Below, one piece after another: positions 46,491-56,550 of a stretch of 64,000 nucleotides of DNA; positions within the stretch are counted from its first letter, which is position 1, and each line of letters starts with the position of its first letter. Below the pieces are notes generated by a model. It searched no databases. It was not told the DNA's origin and worked only from the letters and a program-made list of their open reading frames with translations. The stretch is taken from NCBI RefSeq assembly GCF_001696605.3, contig NZ_CP031716.1:1426001-1490000 (forward strand), in the 5' to 3' direction. Position numbers and translations under genes: made by a program. The DNA comes from Acinetobacter wuhouensis (GTDB lineage: Bacteria > Pseudomonadota > Gammaproteobacteria > Pseudomonadales > Moraxellaceae).

Positions 46491-48392
46491 ATGAAATATT
46501 TAGCATTGAGTTTAGCTGTAATCAGTACGTTTTCTACCATTCATGCTTATGCGGAATCTGTGGCTGTAGCTCCACAGACCATTGAGAATTATTTAAATAT
46601 TGCTAAAGAAAAAAAAATAGATCAGCAAATTACATGGAAGCGTTTACTCTATGCAGAAGATTCACCACAGAGTGAAGTGAGTTATTCTGGTTATTTTCTC
46701 GCACAAGATGGGCGACAAAATATTCAACATGAACTGAATGTTGACATCGCGGCTTTATTTCAAAATGCAGAACCAAACCAATCGATTCGTTGTCGATTAC
46801 CCGCACGTAGCCAGTGGCTGATGCAACAACTCAATATTCCCGAGTCGCAATTACCTAAAGTTGAATGCCCTGAATTTGATCAATGGTATAGTCAAATCAA
46901 ACCCCATAAAGCTACATTGATTTATGCCACGGATTTTATGGGTAATCCAAGCTCTATGTTCGGTCATACATTATTACGTATAGATCCCAAAGACCAAAAA
47001 GAACTGAATTTGGTTTCTTATGCGGTCAATTATGCGGCTACTGTGAATAGCGAAGACAATTGGTCTTACGCATGGAAAGGGCTGATTGGTAAATATCCAG
47101 GCGAATATTCGTTGATGCCATATTATCGTAAAGTCAAAGAATATGGTGATTTTGAAAGTCGTGATCTCTGGGAATATGAACTCAATTTAAATCCTGAAGA
47201 AACAGCATTTTTGGTTAAACATATGTGGGAAATGCAAAAGGTCAGTTTTCCATACTATTTTGTCAGTGATAATTGTGCCTATCGTTTATTGGGTTTAATT
47301 GATTTGGTTCGTCCAAGCTCAAATTTACGTAAACAATTTACTTATGCCGCAATCCCAATTCAAACAATTAAAGCCATTGATCAAGAGGGTCTGATTAAAG
47401 AAACGGTATATCGTCCTGCTTTAGAAACGCAACTCAATTCTCAAGCAAAGCAACATGGTCATGCCTTAGCAAAAAAAGCCCATCAAGTTGCGATGTTAGA
47501 ACCCAGTGCAATGCAATCGGCGATAGCCAGTTATACGGAAGCTGATCGTGCCAAAATTTTAGAAATGGCGTATGACGACTTGTACTTACAATTTGTTGCA
47601 CGTCAAGTGGATAGCACATTTACGCAGCCACGTTTTAGGCAGTTATTGGGTTTACGTAGCCAAATTCAAATTGGAAAACAACGCCAAGAACCTCAGCGTC
47701 CTCAAGTTGATCCAGTGGATAGTCATGATTCACGTAAGTGGTCAGTTGAAGTGGGGGAGGTGCAGGGTGAAAAGTATATCGAGATTGGTCATCGCCAAGC
47801 TTATCACGAACTCAAAGACCCTCAAGGTGGCTTACGTACAGGGACGCAGTTGTTATTTTTAGATGGCACAGCACAATGGCGTGATGATCAACTCAAACTT
47901 GAAGAATTGAATTTACTTACGGTTAATTCATACAATCCAATTACACCGTTTAAAACTCCGATTACGTGGGGCTTTACATTAGGTTGGCAACAAGAAGCGC
48001 TTCAAAATGGTCAATTTAGTGAACATCAGCAACATGGTGTCGTGAGCAGCAAAGTGCAATCAGGTTATACCATTGCAGATGATGATCGAAAACACTTGTG
48101 CTATGCAGAATTGCAGACACAGCTACAAGCAGGAAGCTCTCTAGATAAAGGATGGAGAGTCGGCGTAGGTCCGACAGTGGGTTGTCAAAATCTTTGGATA
48201 GATCGTTTGAATAGTATTGTGCAAGTTGAATTGCCCTATTGGCAGGATTCAAGTCAGTGGAATTTAAGACTCAATAGCACTTTGCAATATTCATTAAATA
48301 AGCAAAATTCTTTAAATATCAATTGGGAATATCAGCAACAAAACCATTTGGATTGGCAAAAAATTGGTTTAGGTTTTGTGCATTATTTTTAA
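46491..48392 (+). CDS. DUF4105-family envelope protein with C-terminal barrel-like region
   Basis: 633 residues. Signal peptide YLALSLAVISTFSTIHAYAE. The DUF4105 (LNB-type) core shows ATDFMGNPSSMFGHTLLRID with a conserved His, WSYAWKGLIGKYPGEYSLMPYY, and FVSDNCAYRLLGLIDL with a conserved Cys, together resembling an NlpC/P60-like Cys-His pair. From about residue 400 on, alternating strands end in GLGFVHYF, as in outer membrane barrels. It may be an outer-membrane-bound enzyme acting on lipid or peptidoglycan; the activity is not known. Confidence 0.85.
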   Translation: MKYLALSLAVISTFSTIHAYAESVAVAPQTIENYLNIAKEKKIDQQITWKRLLYAEDSPQSEVSYSGYFLAQDGRQNIQHELNVDIAALFQNAEPNQSIRCRLPARSQWLMQQLNIPESQLPKVECPEFDQWYSQIKPHKATLIYATDFMGNPSSMFGHTLLRIDPKDQKELNLVSYAVNYAATVNSEDNWSYAWKGLIGKYPGEYSLMPYYRKVKEYGDFESRDLWEYELNLNPEETAFLVKHMWEMQKVSFPYYFVSDNCAYRLLGLIDLVRPSSNLRKQFTYAAIPIQTIKAIDQEGLIKETVYRPALETQLNSQAKQHGHALAKKAHQVAMLEPSAMQSAIASYTEADRAKILEMAYDDLYLQFVARQVDSTFTQPRFRQLLGLRSQIQIGKQRQEPQRPQVDPVDSHDSRKWSVEVGEVQGEKYIEIGHRQAYHELKDPQGGLRTGTQLLFLDGTAQWRDDQLKLEELNLLTVNSYNPITPFKTPITWGFTLGWQQEALQNGQFSEHQQHGVVSSKVQSGYTIADDDRKHLCYAELQTQLQAGSSLDKGWRVGVGPTVGCQNLWIDRLNSIVQVELPYWQDSSQWNLRLNSTLQYSLNKQNSLNINWEYQQQNHLDWQKIGLGFVHYF

Positions 48393-48410
48393 AGAATCTA
48401 AGAGTTAAAT

Positions 48411-49235
48411 ATGTATCACATCGATTTTCAGCAGACTTTAGAACAATTATATCAACAGCTTAAACAAATCGAAATTGCAGACCCTAGCACGTGGAATATT
48501 TCCACAAATGGTTCTATGCAACATTGGCAAGATATTATTAGCCAGATCGAAGATACATTAGAATCAGAAGTGTCTTGGTTCGATACGGAACATGATTTTA
48601 GTGAATATGATGTTTATAGCTTTATTGAACAGGCAATGCTACTTAAAGACTTTTGCCTTGAAATGACTTATCTATTACGTCTGAGTTATGATTTAGGTGT
48701 AGATCGTGAGCTTAGAGCTGAACTCTACCATACGATTTTAGATCTTTGGTTTGCCTATGCAGATCTATTGCTATTTATCCAGTCCGAAGATGAAACCTAT
48801 AGCACGATAGCATTAAATTTAGATGTTGATTATAGCTTTGCACTATTACTGCTCAATTGCGCTATTGTGTTAGATCAAGGCGAGAGTGTTGTAAAAATCG
48901 TTGATGGATTATTGCATTATCAAAATGATCGTTTATTGGATATTCTGAGTTATCCATATTTTGAAAATCCTTCAATCAGTGAGGATTATCAGATCACTTA
49001 TCCTTACCAACAGTTAGATTCAATTTTAAATACCACTGTTGATGAAAAGACAATTTCGACCTATTTAACCAAAATTGCTCAAGATCAAGAAAGTGGTCGA
49101 TATTTTGAAAAGAAACGATTTCATAAATTAAGCGTACTGGGTCAATGGAGTTTTGAAGTGCTTGGCTTATGTGCTGTCTACCAAATTGCCCCTACTTTAT
49201 TTAAAGACTTTAAGTCGATGCCTTATACATTTTGA
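48411..49235 (+). CDS. Hypothetical protein with PoNi/DUF1911-like C-terminus
   Basis: 274 residues, acidic and helical, 18 bases after the DUF4105 stop. The segment LDVDYSFALLLLNCAIVLDQGESVV and the later YFEKKRFHKLSVLGQWSFEVLGLCAVYQI recall the PoNi/DUF1911 immunity fold, in which YWxFEAAA is typical. The resemblance is weak and from memory. No toxin is adjacent, so an orphan immunity role is only a suggestion. Confidence 0.55.
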   Translation: MYHIDFQQTLEQLYQQLKQIEIADPSTWNISTNGSMQHWQDIISQIEDTLESEVSWFDTEHDFSEYDVYSFIEQAMLLKDFCLEMTYLLRLSYDLGVDRELRAELYHTILDLWFAYADLLLFIQSEDETYSTIALNLDVDYSFALLLLNCAIVLDQGESVVKIVDGLLHYQNDRLLDILSYPYFENPSISEDYQITYPYQQLDSILNTTVDEKTISTYLTKIAQDQESGRYFEKKRFHKLSVLGQWSFEVLGLCAVYQIAPTLFKDFKSMPYTF

Positions 49236-49484
49236 AAATTTGCAATCATGTCTATTGAGTTTGCATGATTTTTACATATTGAAATAATTGATGATTTTTT
49301 GCCTATTGTTGATCAGGTTTAGCCAATGATTGGCATAATGCACCAGCGATAAAAATAAGATCAATGCTTCTGACAATTGACCAAAAAGCTTACAAAATTT
49401 AAAACATAAGTTAGCTACAGCACAATGTATGATCAAAAAGTTGTGGTGTGTGAATAAAAATAAAACCAATTCAAAGGAAATGTA

Positions 49485-50660
49485 ATGTCCGCTTTAAATA
49501 TTCCACAACTTGTCGCACCGATGATTCCTCGCACTTTATTCAGTGCTGAACATGAACAATTCCGTCAAACTGCACGGCGTTTCTTTGAAACTGAAATTGC
49601 ACCACACAATGAAAAATGGGCAGCGCAGCAGCATTTAGACCGTAATTTATGGAATCGGGCAGGTGAATTAGGCTTGCTATGTTGCACGATGCCTGAAGAA
49701 TATGGTGGCTCAGGTGTAGATCGTTTGTATTCAATGATTTTGATGGAAGAACAGGCACGCGTCGGGGATTCCGCATCAGGCTTTTCGCTACATTCGGATA
49801 TTGTGGCAAATTACATTAACAACTTTGGAAATGAGCAACAAAAGCAAGATTGGTTGCCGAAAATGGCAACAGGTGAGGTGGTGGGTGCGATTGCGATGAC
49901 TGAGCCGGGGACAGGTTCTGATTTACAAGCTTTGCGTACGACAGCAGTTGAAGATGGTGATGATTATATTATCAATGGTTCTAAGATTTTCATTACCAAT
50001 GGTTATTTGTGCGATATGGCTGTGGTTGCGGTCAAAACAGGTAAGGGCGAGAGCGAAGCACAGAATGTATCTTTGGTGATAATCGAAGCATCCCGTGCAG
50101 GATTTACCAAAGGGAAACCATTGAAGAAAGTGGGTTTGCATGGTCAGGATACGTGCGAATTGTTCTTTGATAATGTGCGTATTCCAAAAAGTAATTTACT
50201 GGGTATGGAAGGCATGGGCTTTATCATGTTAATGAAAGAGTTAGCATGGGAACGGATGATGATTGGTATCATTTGTGCAGCAGGCGCAGAGTTTGCTTTG
50301 GCAAGTACAGTAGAGTATGTCAAACAGCGTAAAGCGTTTGGAAAACCTGTTTCTGCATTCCAAAATACTCGTTTTAAATTGGCGGAAATGCGTTCTGAAG
50401 TTCAAATTGCACGGACGTTTGTTGATCAGTGTATGCAGCTTGTTTTGAAGAATGAATTGTCAATTGAAGCCGCATGTACAGCGAAATATTGGGTATCTGA
50501 TCTTGCCTGTAAAGTGGTCGATGAGTGTCTGCAATTGCATGGTGGCTATGGTTATATGATGGAATATCCAATTGCCCGTGCGTATTTGGATATGCGTCCA
50601 AATCGTATTTATGGTGGTACCAATGAAATCATGAAAGAGTTGATTTCACGGACGATTTAA
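49485..50660 (+). CDS. Acyl-CoA dehydrogenase, second paralogue
   Basis: 391 residues with the acyl-CoA dehydrogenase architecture: IAMTEPGTGSDLQALRTTA, YIINGSKIFITNG, ELFFDNVRIPKSNLLG, RKAFGKPVSAFQNTRFKLAEMR, and HGGYGYMMEYPIARAY with IYGGTNEIMKEL. As in the copy at 10923 the YEGT Glu is replaced, so the base is probably the Glu in MKELAWERMM. It heads a group of lipid oxidation genes, followed by a multifunctional dehydrogenase-hydratase and a broken thiolase. Confidence 0.93.
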   Translation: MSALNIPQLVAPMIPRTLFSAEHEQFRQTARRFFETEIAPHNEKWAAQQHLDRNLWNRAGELGLLCCTMPEEYGGSGVDRLYSMILMEEQARVGDSASGFSLHSDIVANYINNFGNEQQKQDWLPKMATGEVVGAIAMTEPGTGSDLQALRTTAVEDGDDYIINGSKIFITNGYLCDMAVVAVKTGKGESEAQNVSLVIIEASRAGFTKGKPLKKVGLHGQDTCELFFDNVRIPKSNLLGMEGMGFIMLMKELAWERMMIGIICAAGAEFALASTVEYVKQRKAFGKPVSAFQNTRFKLAEMRSEVQIARTFVDQCMQLVLKNELSIEAACTAKYWVSDLACKVVDECLQLHGGYGYMMEYPIARAYLDMRPNRIYGGTNEIMKELISRTI

Positions 50661-50679
50661 ATAGTGATAGGTCATCGTG

Positions 50680-50852
50680 ACGGAGTCGTACTATTTCATT
50701 GGCAGATTTCAGATAGACCTTTGGTTCGACCTACTTTTGTTTCGGCAAAACTCGGCAGAAACTATCTCGAATATATACATCGCAGAAACAGGATAGAACA
50801 GGTGTAGTCCTGCCTCAAACAGTTGCGAATGACATCTCCGTGTATCATAAGT
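50680..50852. repeat. Dispersed intergenic repeat, family 2 copy B
   Basis: Shares the ordered blocks GGAGTCG, TTTCAG, CCTACTTTT, TTTCGG, CATCGCAGAAACA, GTAGTC.TGCCTCA and TGCGAATGAC with 32443-32655, on the same strand. It separates the acyl-CoA dehydrogenase from the multifunctional enzyme gene. Confidence 0.6.
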
Positions 50853-50896
50853 TGTTTCATGAAACCTAAATGAGAATAATTAAGAAAGGAATAAAA

Positions 50897-53800
50897 ATGT
50901 CAGAATTACGTTTTGATGGACGTGTAGCCATTGTCACAGGTGCAGGTGGTGGTTTAGGACGACAACATGCACTCACCCTTGCTGCACGAGGCTGTAAAGT
51001 GGTGGTCAATGACTTGGGTGGTGGCGCACATGGTTCAGGTCAGTCATCTTCGGCGGCGGATCAAGTCGTGGAAGAAATTCGTGCCGCAGGCGGTGAAGCG
51101 GTTGCCAATTATGACTCGGTGGAAAATGGTGAAGCCATTGTTCAAACTGCATTAGATCATTTTGGTACAGTAGATATTGTCATTAATAATGCAGGGATTT
51201 TACGGGATGTCAGTTTTGCCAAAATGACTGAGCAGGATTGGGATCTGATCATGCGTGTGCATTTGAATGGTTCGAAAAGTGTCTCACATGCAGCTTGGCC
51301 AATCATGCGTGAAAAAGGCTATGGTCGTATTATTATGACCACGTCGGCAGCAGGGATTTATGGAAACTTCGGGCAAGCCAATTATTGCGCAGCGAAATTG
51401 GGTATTCTTGGATTAGCCAACTGTTTAGCCGAAGAAGGTCGTAGCAAAAACATTTTCGTCAATACCATTGCCCCTTTGGCAGCGTCACGTTTGACTGAAA
51501 CGGTGATGCCACCTGATCTATTGGCTTTACTGAAGCCTGAAGCGGTGAGTCCTTTGGTGGCTTGGCTTGCCCATGAAGACTGTAAGGAAAATAAAGGCTT
51601 ATTTGAAGTCGGTGCAGGCTTTGTTGCCAAACTGCGTTGGGAGCGAACAGAGGGCTATATGTTTCCGAACAAACGCCCATTCAATGTCGATGATGTAGCA
51701 CGTCATTGGGATAAAATTACCGATTTCACAGAATCAACTCATCCAAACTCAACCACAGAATCATTCACGCCGATTTTGGAAGGCATCAACCATCCAAACT
51801 TGGGTGGTAATGAATTCATTGACTTAGATGTTGCATCCAAAGCCAAGCTTGAGATCGAATCGTCTTATGATGAACGTGATTTATCGCTTTATGCATTGGG
51901 CATTGGTGCGGCACAAAATCCATTGGACAGTTCAGAACTTGCTTATGTCTATGAGTTGGGCAGTGAATTCCAAGCCTTTCCAACTTATGGCGTGATGCCA
52001 CAAATGAATGCCATGTTGCAAATGGCAAAACAGGGCGTTTCACTTCCGGGTATGAATTATGGCTTCGACCGTGTGCTACATGGTGAGCAATATACTGAAA
52101 TTAAACGACCTTTACCGCCACATGCCAAGTTACAGCATACATTTACCCTAAAAAGTGCCTATGACAAAGATCCAAATGCAGTGGTGACTTTTGCAATTTC
52201 GTCTAAAGATGAAAATGGTGAAGAACTCATTTACAACGAAATGACCGCATTTGTCCGAGGCGCAGGTGGTTGGGGCGGTGATCGTGGTGATTCAACAGAA
52301 ATCAATGTTGCACCTGAGCGCGAACCTGATGCTGTGATTGAAGAAAAAACCGATGTCAATCAAACGCTGTTGTATCGTTTATCAGGCGATTGGAATCCTT
52401 TGCACGCAGATCCTGCATTTGCCAAAGCTTTTGGTTTTGATCGTCCAATTTTACATGGCTTATGTACTTTTGGTTTTAGTGGTCGCCATGTGATTAAAGC
52501 CTTTAGCAATAATGATGGACGTTATTTCAAAAGTATCAAAGTCCGTTTTGCCAAGAGTGTCTATCCGGGCGATACCCTTGTCACCAAAATGTGGAAAGAA
52601 TCGGATACCAAAATCATTTTTGAAACGTGGGTGAAAGAACGTAATGAAGTGGTGATTAAGAATGCTGCCATTGAATTATATACAGAAATTCCTAAGGCAA
52701 AAGCCAAAGCAAAAACTGAGCAAGCATCTGTTCAGGCAGTACAGACTTCTAATGAGCCTGATCGTTTAATTGCTAAAGATGTGTTTAAAGTGATTGCAGA
52801 ATATGTTGCACATCATCCTGAATTGGTGGATAAAACCAAGACTTCATTCTTATTCAAACTCAAAAATCCTGATTCAATGTGGACGCTTGATCTGAAAAAT
52901 GGCGCAGGTTCATGTACGCAAGGTGAAATTGCCAATGCTGATGTGACACTTGAAATGGATGAGGAACATCTTGAAACGGTGGTGACAAGTTCATTGGCAG
53001 ATGTACAAAAATTGTTCTTTGGCGGTCAGTTGAAAATTGGCGGCAATGTCATGGCTTCCAATAAGCTGATTGTATTGCAAGAGATTGATTCTAAATTATT
53101 TGCTGAGGCGAAAAATCAACGTATTGCCAATGGCAGTAATGCAGGATCATCCGATAGTTCAACGGATTCTGCATCTACAGTAAATACGGAGATCACGCTT
53201 GCCGATGTCTTTACTGCGGTAAATCAACATATTATAAATACAGCAGGGATTGTTGATAAAACCAAAACTTCATTCCAATTCAAACTGAAAAATCCTGAGT
53301 CATTGTGGTTTATCGACCTGAAAAATGGTGCAGGCAGTGCAGGTGCTGGTGAAGTTGCCAATCCTGATGTAAGCCTTGAAATGGATGAAGAGCATGTGCC
53401 AACCGTGTTTAATGGCTCACTTGCCGATGTACAAAAGTTGTTCTTTGGTGGTCAGCTAAAAATTGGTGGCAATGTGATGGCATCCAATAAATTGATCGTT
53501 CTACAAGATATGGACAAAAAGTTGATTGATCAGGCTCGTGATACACGTGTGGCTTCGGGTGATACAACACAGGCTGCGGCAGCACCGACAAGTACAGCCA
53601 AAGTGGCAAAAGCACCTGAGATTTTCACGGCTCTGCAAAATCGTTTGCAAGGTGAAAGTAATGCTAACCACTCTTATCAATTTAACATTACTGAACCGAA
53701 TGAGTCATGGACAGTGAATTTAGCCAATGGCAGTGTGCAACAGGGTAGCGATGCCAATGCTGATGTGACTTTGACCTTGTCTGATCATCATTTGGCAGAG

Positions 53801-53911
53801 TTGGTTTCAAGTCAGCGTGAGATTCGTGACTTGTATCAGCATGGTGATGTAGTGGTGGATGGTGATATTCGTTTGGTGCATCAGATGCAGTTTTTGCAGA
53901 ATTTGGCTTGA
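50897..53911 (+). CDS. Multifunctional SDR dehydrogenase / MaoC hydratase / triple SCP2 protein
   Basis: 1004 residues from ATG 50897 (AAAGGAATAAAA site). Residues 1 to about 300 are a short-chain dehydrogenase (VTGAGGGLGRQHALTLA; NNAGILRDVSF; YCAAKLGILGLANCLA), the 3-hydroxyacyl-CoA dehydrogenase of MFE-2. About 300-600 is a two-part hotdog enoyl-CoA hydratase with YRLSGDWNPLHADPAFAKAFGF and RPILHGL. After that come two near-identical SCP2 units (each with VDKTKTSF and the block FGGQLKIGGNVMASNKLIVLQ) and a third, diverged unit at the end. The order is that of peroxisomal MFE-2. It acts on branched or sterol-type acyl-CoA by inference. Confidence 0.93.
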   Translation: MSELRFDGRVAIVTGAGGGLGRQHALTLAARGCKVVVNDLGGGAHGSGQSSSAADQVVEEIRAAGGEAVANYDSVENGEAIVQTALDHFGTVDIVINNAGILRDVSFAKMTEQDWDLIMRVHLNGSKSVSHAAWPIMREKGYGRIIMTTSAAGIYGNFGQANYCAAKLGILGLANCLAEEGRSKNIFVNTIAPLAASRLTETVMPPDLLALLKPEAVSPLVAWLAHEDCKENKGLFEVGAGFVAKLRWERTEGYMFPNKRPFNVDDVARHWDKITDFTESTHPNSTTESFTPILEGINHPNLGGNEFIDLDVASKAKLEIESSYDERDLSLYALGIGAAQNPLDSSELAYVYELGSEFQAFPTYGVMPQMNAMLQMAKQGVSLPGMNYGFDRVLHGEQYTEIKRPLPPHAKLQHTFTLKSAYDKDPNAVVTFAISSKDENGEELIYNEMTAFVRGAGGWGGDRGDSTEINVAPEREPDAVIEEKTDVNQTLLYRLSGDWNPLHADPAFAKAFGFDRPILHGLCTFGFSGRHVIKAFSNNDGRYFKSIKVRFAKSVYPGDTLVTKMWKESDTKIIFETWVKERNEVVIKNAAIELYTEIPKAKAKAKTEQASVQAVQTSNEPDRLIAKDVFKVIAEYVAHHPELVDKTKTSFLFKLKNPDSMWTLDLKNGAGSCTQGEIANADVTLEMDEEHLETVVTSSLADVQKLFFGGQLKIGGNVMASNKLIVLQEIDSKLFAEAKNQRIANGSNAGSSDSSTDSASTVNTEITLADVFTAVNQHIINTAGIVDKTKTSFQFKLKNPESLWFIDLKNGAGSAGAGEVANPDVSLEMDEEHVPTVFNGSLADVQKLFFGGQLKIGGNVMASNKLIVLQDMDKKLIDQARDTRVASGDTTQAAAAPTSTAKVAKAPEIFTALQNRLQGESNANHSYQFNITEPNESWTVNLANGSVQQGSDANADVTLTLSDHHLAELVSSQREIRDLYQHGDVVVDGDIRLVHQMQFLQNLA

Positions 53912-53967
53912 TGATTATTGAGTTGAAAGCACTGCCACAATGAGCTGTACAAAGTTTAAATTGATTT

Positions 53968-54091
53968 GCGTAGGCGATGCCTTACTTTTCAAAGATGAAA
54001 AGTAACAAAAATCTATTGTTGGGTGAGAGGTACGTCCTCTTGCGGAGTTTTACTCCTCACACCCAACGGCGACATCCATGTCGCCTAACGC
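53968..54091. repeat. Dispersed structured intergenic repeat, family 1 copy B
   Basis: Runs from GCGTAGGCG to CGCCTAACGC, with hairpins TTACTTTTC/GAAAAGTAA, GTTGGGTGAGAGG with CCTCACACCCAAC, and GGCGACAT-CC-ATGTCGCC. The stems correspond to those of the copy at 2727 with both strands changed. It fills the 333-base gap before the thiolase; the rest is AT-rich promoter sequence. Confidence 0.75.
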
Positions 54092-54244
54092 GACTTCAAT
54101 ATGAGTATTTAAATTAAAAGGATTGTTGATTCATAAGTTCTAAATGAGTCACCAAAAAAATTATCGAATGGACATTCCATTATCAAAGTTAAATAAATAT
54201 TAATTGATAATGGAATAAAAAATAAATCAAATCAGGGTATAAAA

Positions 54245-55426
54245 ATGAAAAGACGTGTCAATGTAATTGGTGTCGGCATGACCAAATTCGCCAAACCAGG
54301 TGCAAGTGCTGAATATTATGAAATGGCAAAGGAAGCAGGGCAAAAAGCCTTACAGGATGCCAATATTCAATACAATGAAATCGAACAAGTTTTTGCAGGC
54401 TATGTGTATGGTGATTCGACCTGTGGACAGCGTGCAGCTTATGAACTTGGATTAACAGGTGTGCCGATTGTCAATGTGAATAATAACTGCTCTACAGGTT
54501 CAAGTGCTTTATTTCTTGCCCGTCAAGCCATAGAAGGTGGATTGGCTGAATGTGTACTCGCACTCGGTTTTGAGAAGATGGAAAAGGGCGCATTGGGTGC
54601 AAAATTCAATGACCGTGAACCACCGATGGGTCAACATGCGCAAGTGATGTTAAATGTATAAGGTTTCAATTCTGCACCGCCTGCGGCACAAATGTTTGGT
54701 GGCGCAGGGCGTGAGTACCGTTGGAAATACGGCACGAAAAAAGAAACCTTTGGACAGATTGCAGTCAAAGCCCGTAAACATGCGAGTAACAATCCTTATG
54801 CCTTATTTGGTCAAGTGCTGTCATTAGAGGAAATCATGGCATCGGACAATGTCTTCGATCCATTGACCCGTTTTCAATGTTGTCCGCCAACTTGTGGTGC
54901 AGGTGCAGTCATTTTATGTTCTGACGAATTTGCCAAAAAGCATGGTATTTCCAATCCTGTTTATATCGCAGCGCAGTCAATGACCACCGATTATGCCTCG
55001 AGTTTTGAAGAACAAAGCATGATAAAAATGGTTGGCTATGACATGACCAAACAAGCTGCAAATCAAGTCTATGAAGCGGCGGGCATCGGTGCAGAAGATG
55101 TCGATGTAATTGAATTACATGACTGTTTTACGGCTAATGAATTGCTCACCTACGAGGCTTTGGGGCTTTGTCCTGAGGGTGAAGCTGAAAAATTCATTTG
55201 GGATGCAGACAATACCTATGGTGGTAAATATGTCACCAACCCATCAGGTGGCTTATTGTCTAAAGGGCATCCATTGGGTGCAACAGGCTTGGCGCAATGT
55301 ACTGAATTGGTGTGGCAATTACGTGGTACAGCCGATCAGCGTCAAGTTCAAAATGCCCGAATCGCTTTACAACATAACCTCGGCTTGGGTGGAGCGTGTG
55401 TCATTACCATGTATCGCCGTGATTAA
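54245..55426 (+). pseudogene. SCP-x-type thiolase (lipid-transfer acetyl-CoA acyltransferase) interrupted by in-frame TAA
   Basis: One frame from 54245 to 55426 is broken only by TAA at 54659-54661. The first 138 codons hold the thiolase N-terminal domain with the nucleophile in [16 protein letters not shown]; after the stop the frame resumes [19 protein letters not shown] and carries [20 protein letters not shown] and [20 protein letters not shown] single C-to-T change of CAA would explain the stop. It would supply thiolysis after the adjacent dehydrogenase-hydratase; as it stands the gene should not make a full enzyme unless suppressed. Confidence 0.9.
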
Positions 55427-55562
55427 AACTGCATCAAATTCAGCAAAATGGATTTTCATGACATGGAAATGAGTTGAAATGACATAGCGAATTGTACCCA
55501 TACGGGTACAATTTTGTTAAGGACATCACGTCAATTCAAATAAATATAGACAGGATTCAGCT

Positions 55563-56456
55563 ATGGGTATTCTACAGAAATTTATTAAATCTACGGTTTA
55601 TCATGAGCCATTACCAATTCGCCGTGATATCCGTTTTGACTTACCTGCAGATCGTATCGCAGATTGGCATACAGAAGCGGGACCGATTTTTACTGCATTA
55701 TTGAATACTTTCTCCATTGTTTTGCCAATTGGTGAGCGATTCTTTATTGATGCAGTACGTGCGCATCGTGATTTGGTTGAAGACCCTGAACTTAAAAAAG
55801 CGGTGACTGCATTTATTGGTCAAGAAGCCATGCATGGTCGTGAGCATGAAGACTATAACAGTGCTTTGTTTGCACGAAATCCGATTGCGCCGAAGTTTGA
55901 AAGCTTTGTACTTGGTGTATTTGGTTTAATGAAAAAGCATTTACCTGCATCATATTCGCTTAGTGCAACCATTGCACTTGAACATTTTACAGCGTTGCTC
56001 GCAGACTCTGTGTTGCAAATTCCTGAATTATTTGATGGTGCAGAAGAACATTATGCCAACATTTGGCGTTGGCATGCTTTTGAGGAAACTGAACATAAAG
56101 CTGTAGCTTATGATGTTTGGAATACAGCAATGGGTCAGGGGATCTATGCTTATTTATTGCGTAGCTTTGGTTTAGTCGCTGCAACTATCGTGTTTTGGGG
56201 TTTTGTACTGCCTGTATTTACCAAAATCGTAATTGATGAGAAAAAATTGACAGATCTTCCAAGTTGGAAAAAAGCGTATAAATATACCTTTGGTGAAGTG
56301 GGTGCATTGCGTAGGCAATTGGGCAATTATATTGATTATTTCCGCCCGAATTATCATCCTTGGGATCACGATAACCGTGAAAAAATGATGGCTTTACAAG
56401 ATTTAATTTATCAATTGGCTGATGCAACAGCGGCTAAACATAAAAAAGTATCTTAA
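55563..56456 (+). CDS. PF10118-type predicted metal-dependent hydrolase
   Basis: 297 residues. The helical core carries conserved metal-type residues in pairs: PIGERFFIDAVRAHRD, GQEAMHGREHEDYN, TIALEHFTALLAD and WHAFEETEHKAVAYDVW, an Glu/His ferritin-like arrangement. One hydrophobic segment (LVAATIVFWGFVLPVF) may bury or anchor it. It ends the lipid degradation cluster; substrate unknown. Confidence 0.87.
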   Translation: MGILQKFIKSTVYHEPLPIRRDIRFDLPADRIADWHTEAGPIFTALLNTFSIVLPIGERFFIDAVRAHRDLVEDPELKKAVTAFIGQEAMHGREHEDYNSALFARNPIAPKFESFVLGVFGLMKKHLPASYSLSATIALEHFTALLADSVLQIPELFDGAEEHYANIWRWHAFEETEHKAVAYDVWNTAMGQGIYAYLLRSFGLVAATIVFWGFVLPVFTKIVIDEKKLTDLPSWKKAYKYTFGEVGALRRQLGNYIDYFRPNYHPWDHDNREKMMALQDLIYQLADATAAKHKKVS

Positions 56457-56462
56457 TCTCCA

Positions 56463-56506
56463 ATGATTGAAAAATGATTGAAAAATGATTGAAAAATGAT
56501 TGAAAA
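56463..56506 (+). repeat. Four exact 11-bp tandem repeats
   Basis: ATGATTGAAAA occurs four times in succession directly after the stop and merges into the terminator hairpin. Confidence 0.95.
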
Positions 56507-56534
56507 ACACAGGTCTAAATAGCCTGTGTTTTTT
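56506..56534 (+). terminator. Intrinsic terminator after the metal hydrolase gene
   Basis: AACACAGG-TCTAAATAG-CCTGTGTT followed by TTTT. Confidence 0.88.
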
Positions 56535-56550
56535 ATTGGAAAATGTTGAG

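Noticed and set aside
55110..55472. 120-codon frame inside the thiolase
   Set aside because: The main frame encodes conserved thiolase motifs over the same bases; this is an alternative-frame shadow.
55492..55704. 70-codon ORF overlapping the metal hydrolase start
   Set aside because: It overlaps the well-supported ATG at 55563 in another frame and lacks family-like sequence.
56463..56506. CRISPR-like array
   Set aside because: The four 11-bp units are directly abutting with no spacers, and no cas genes are present.
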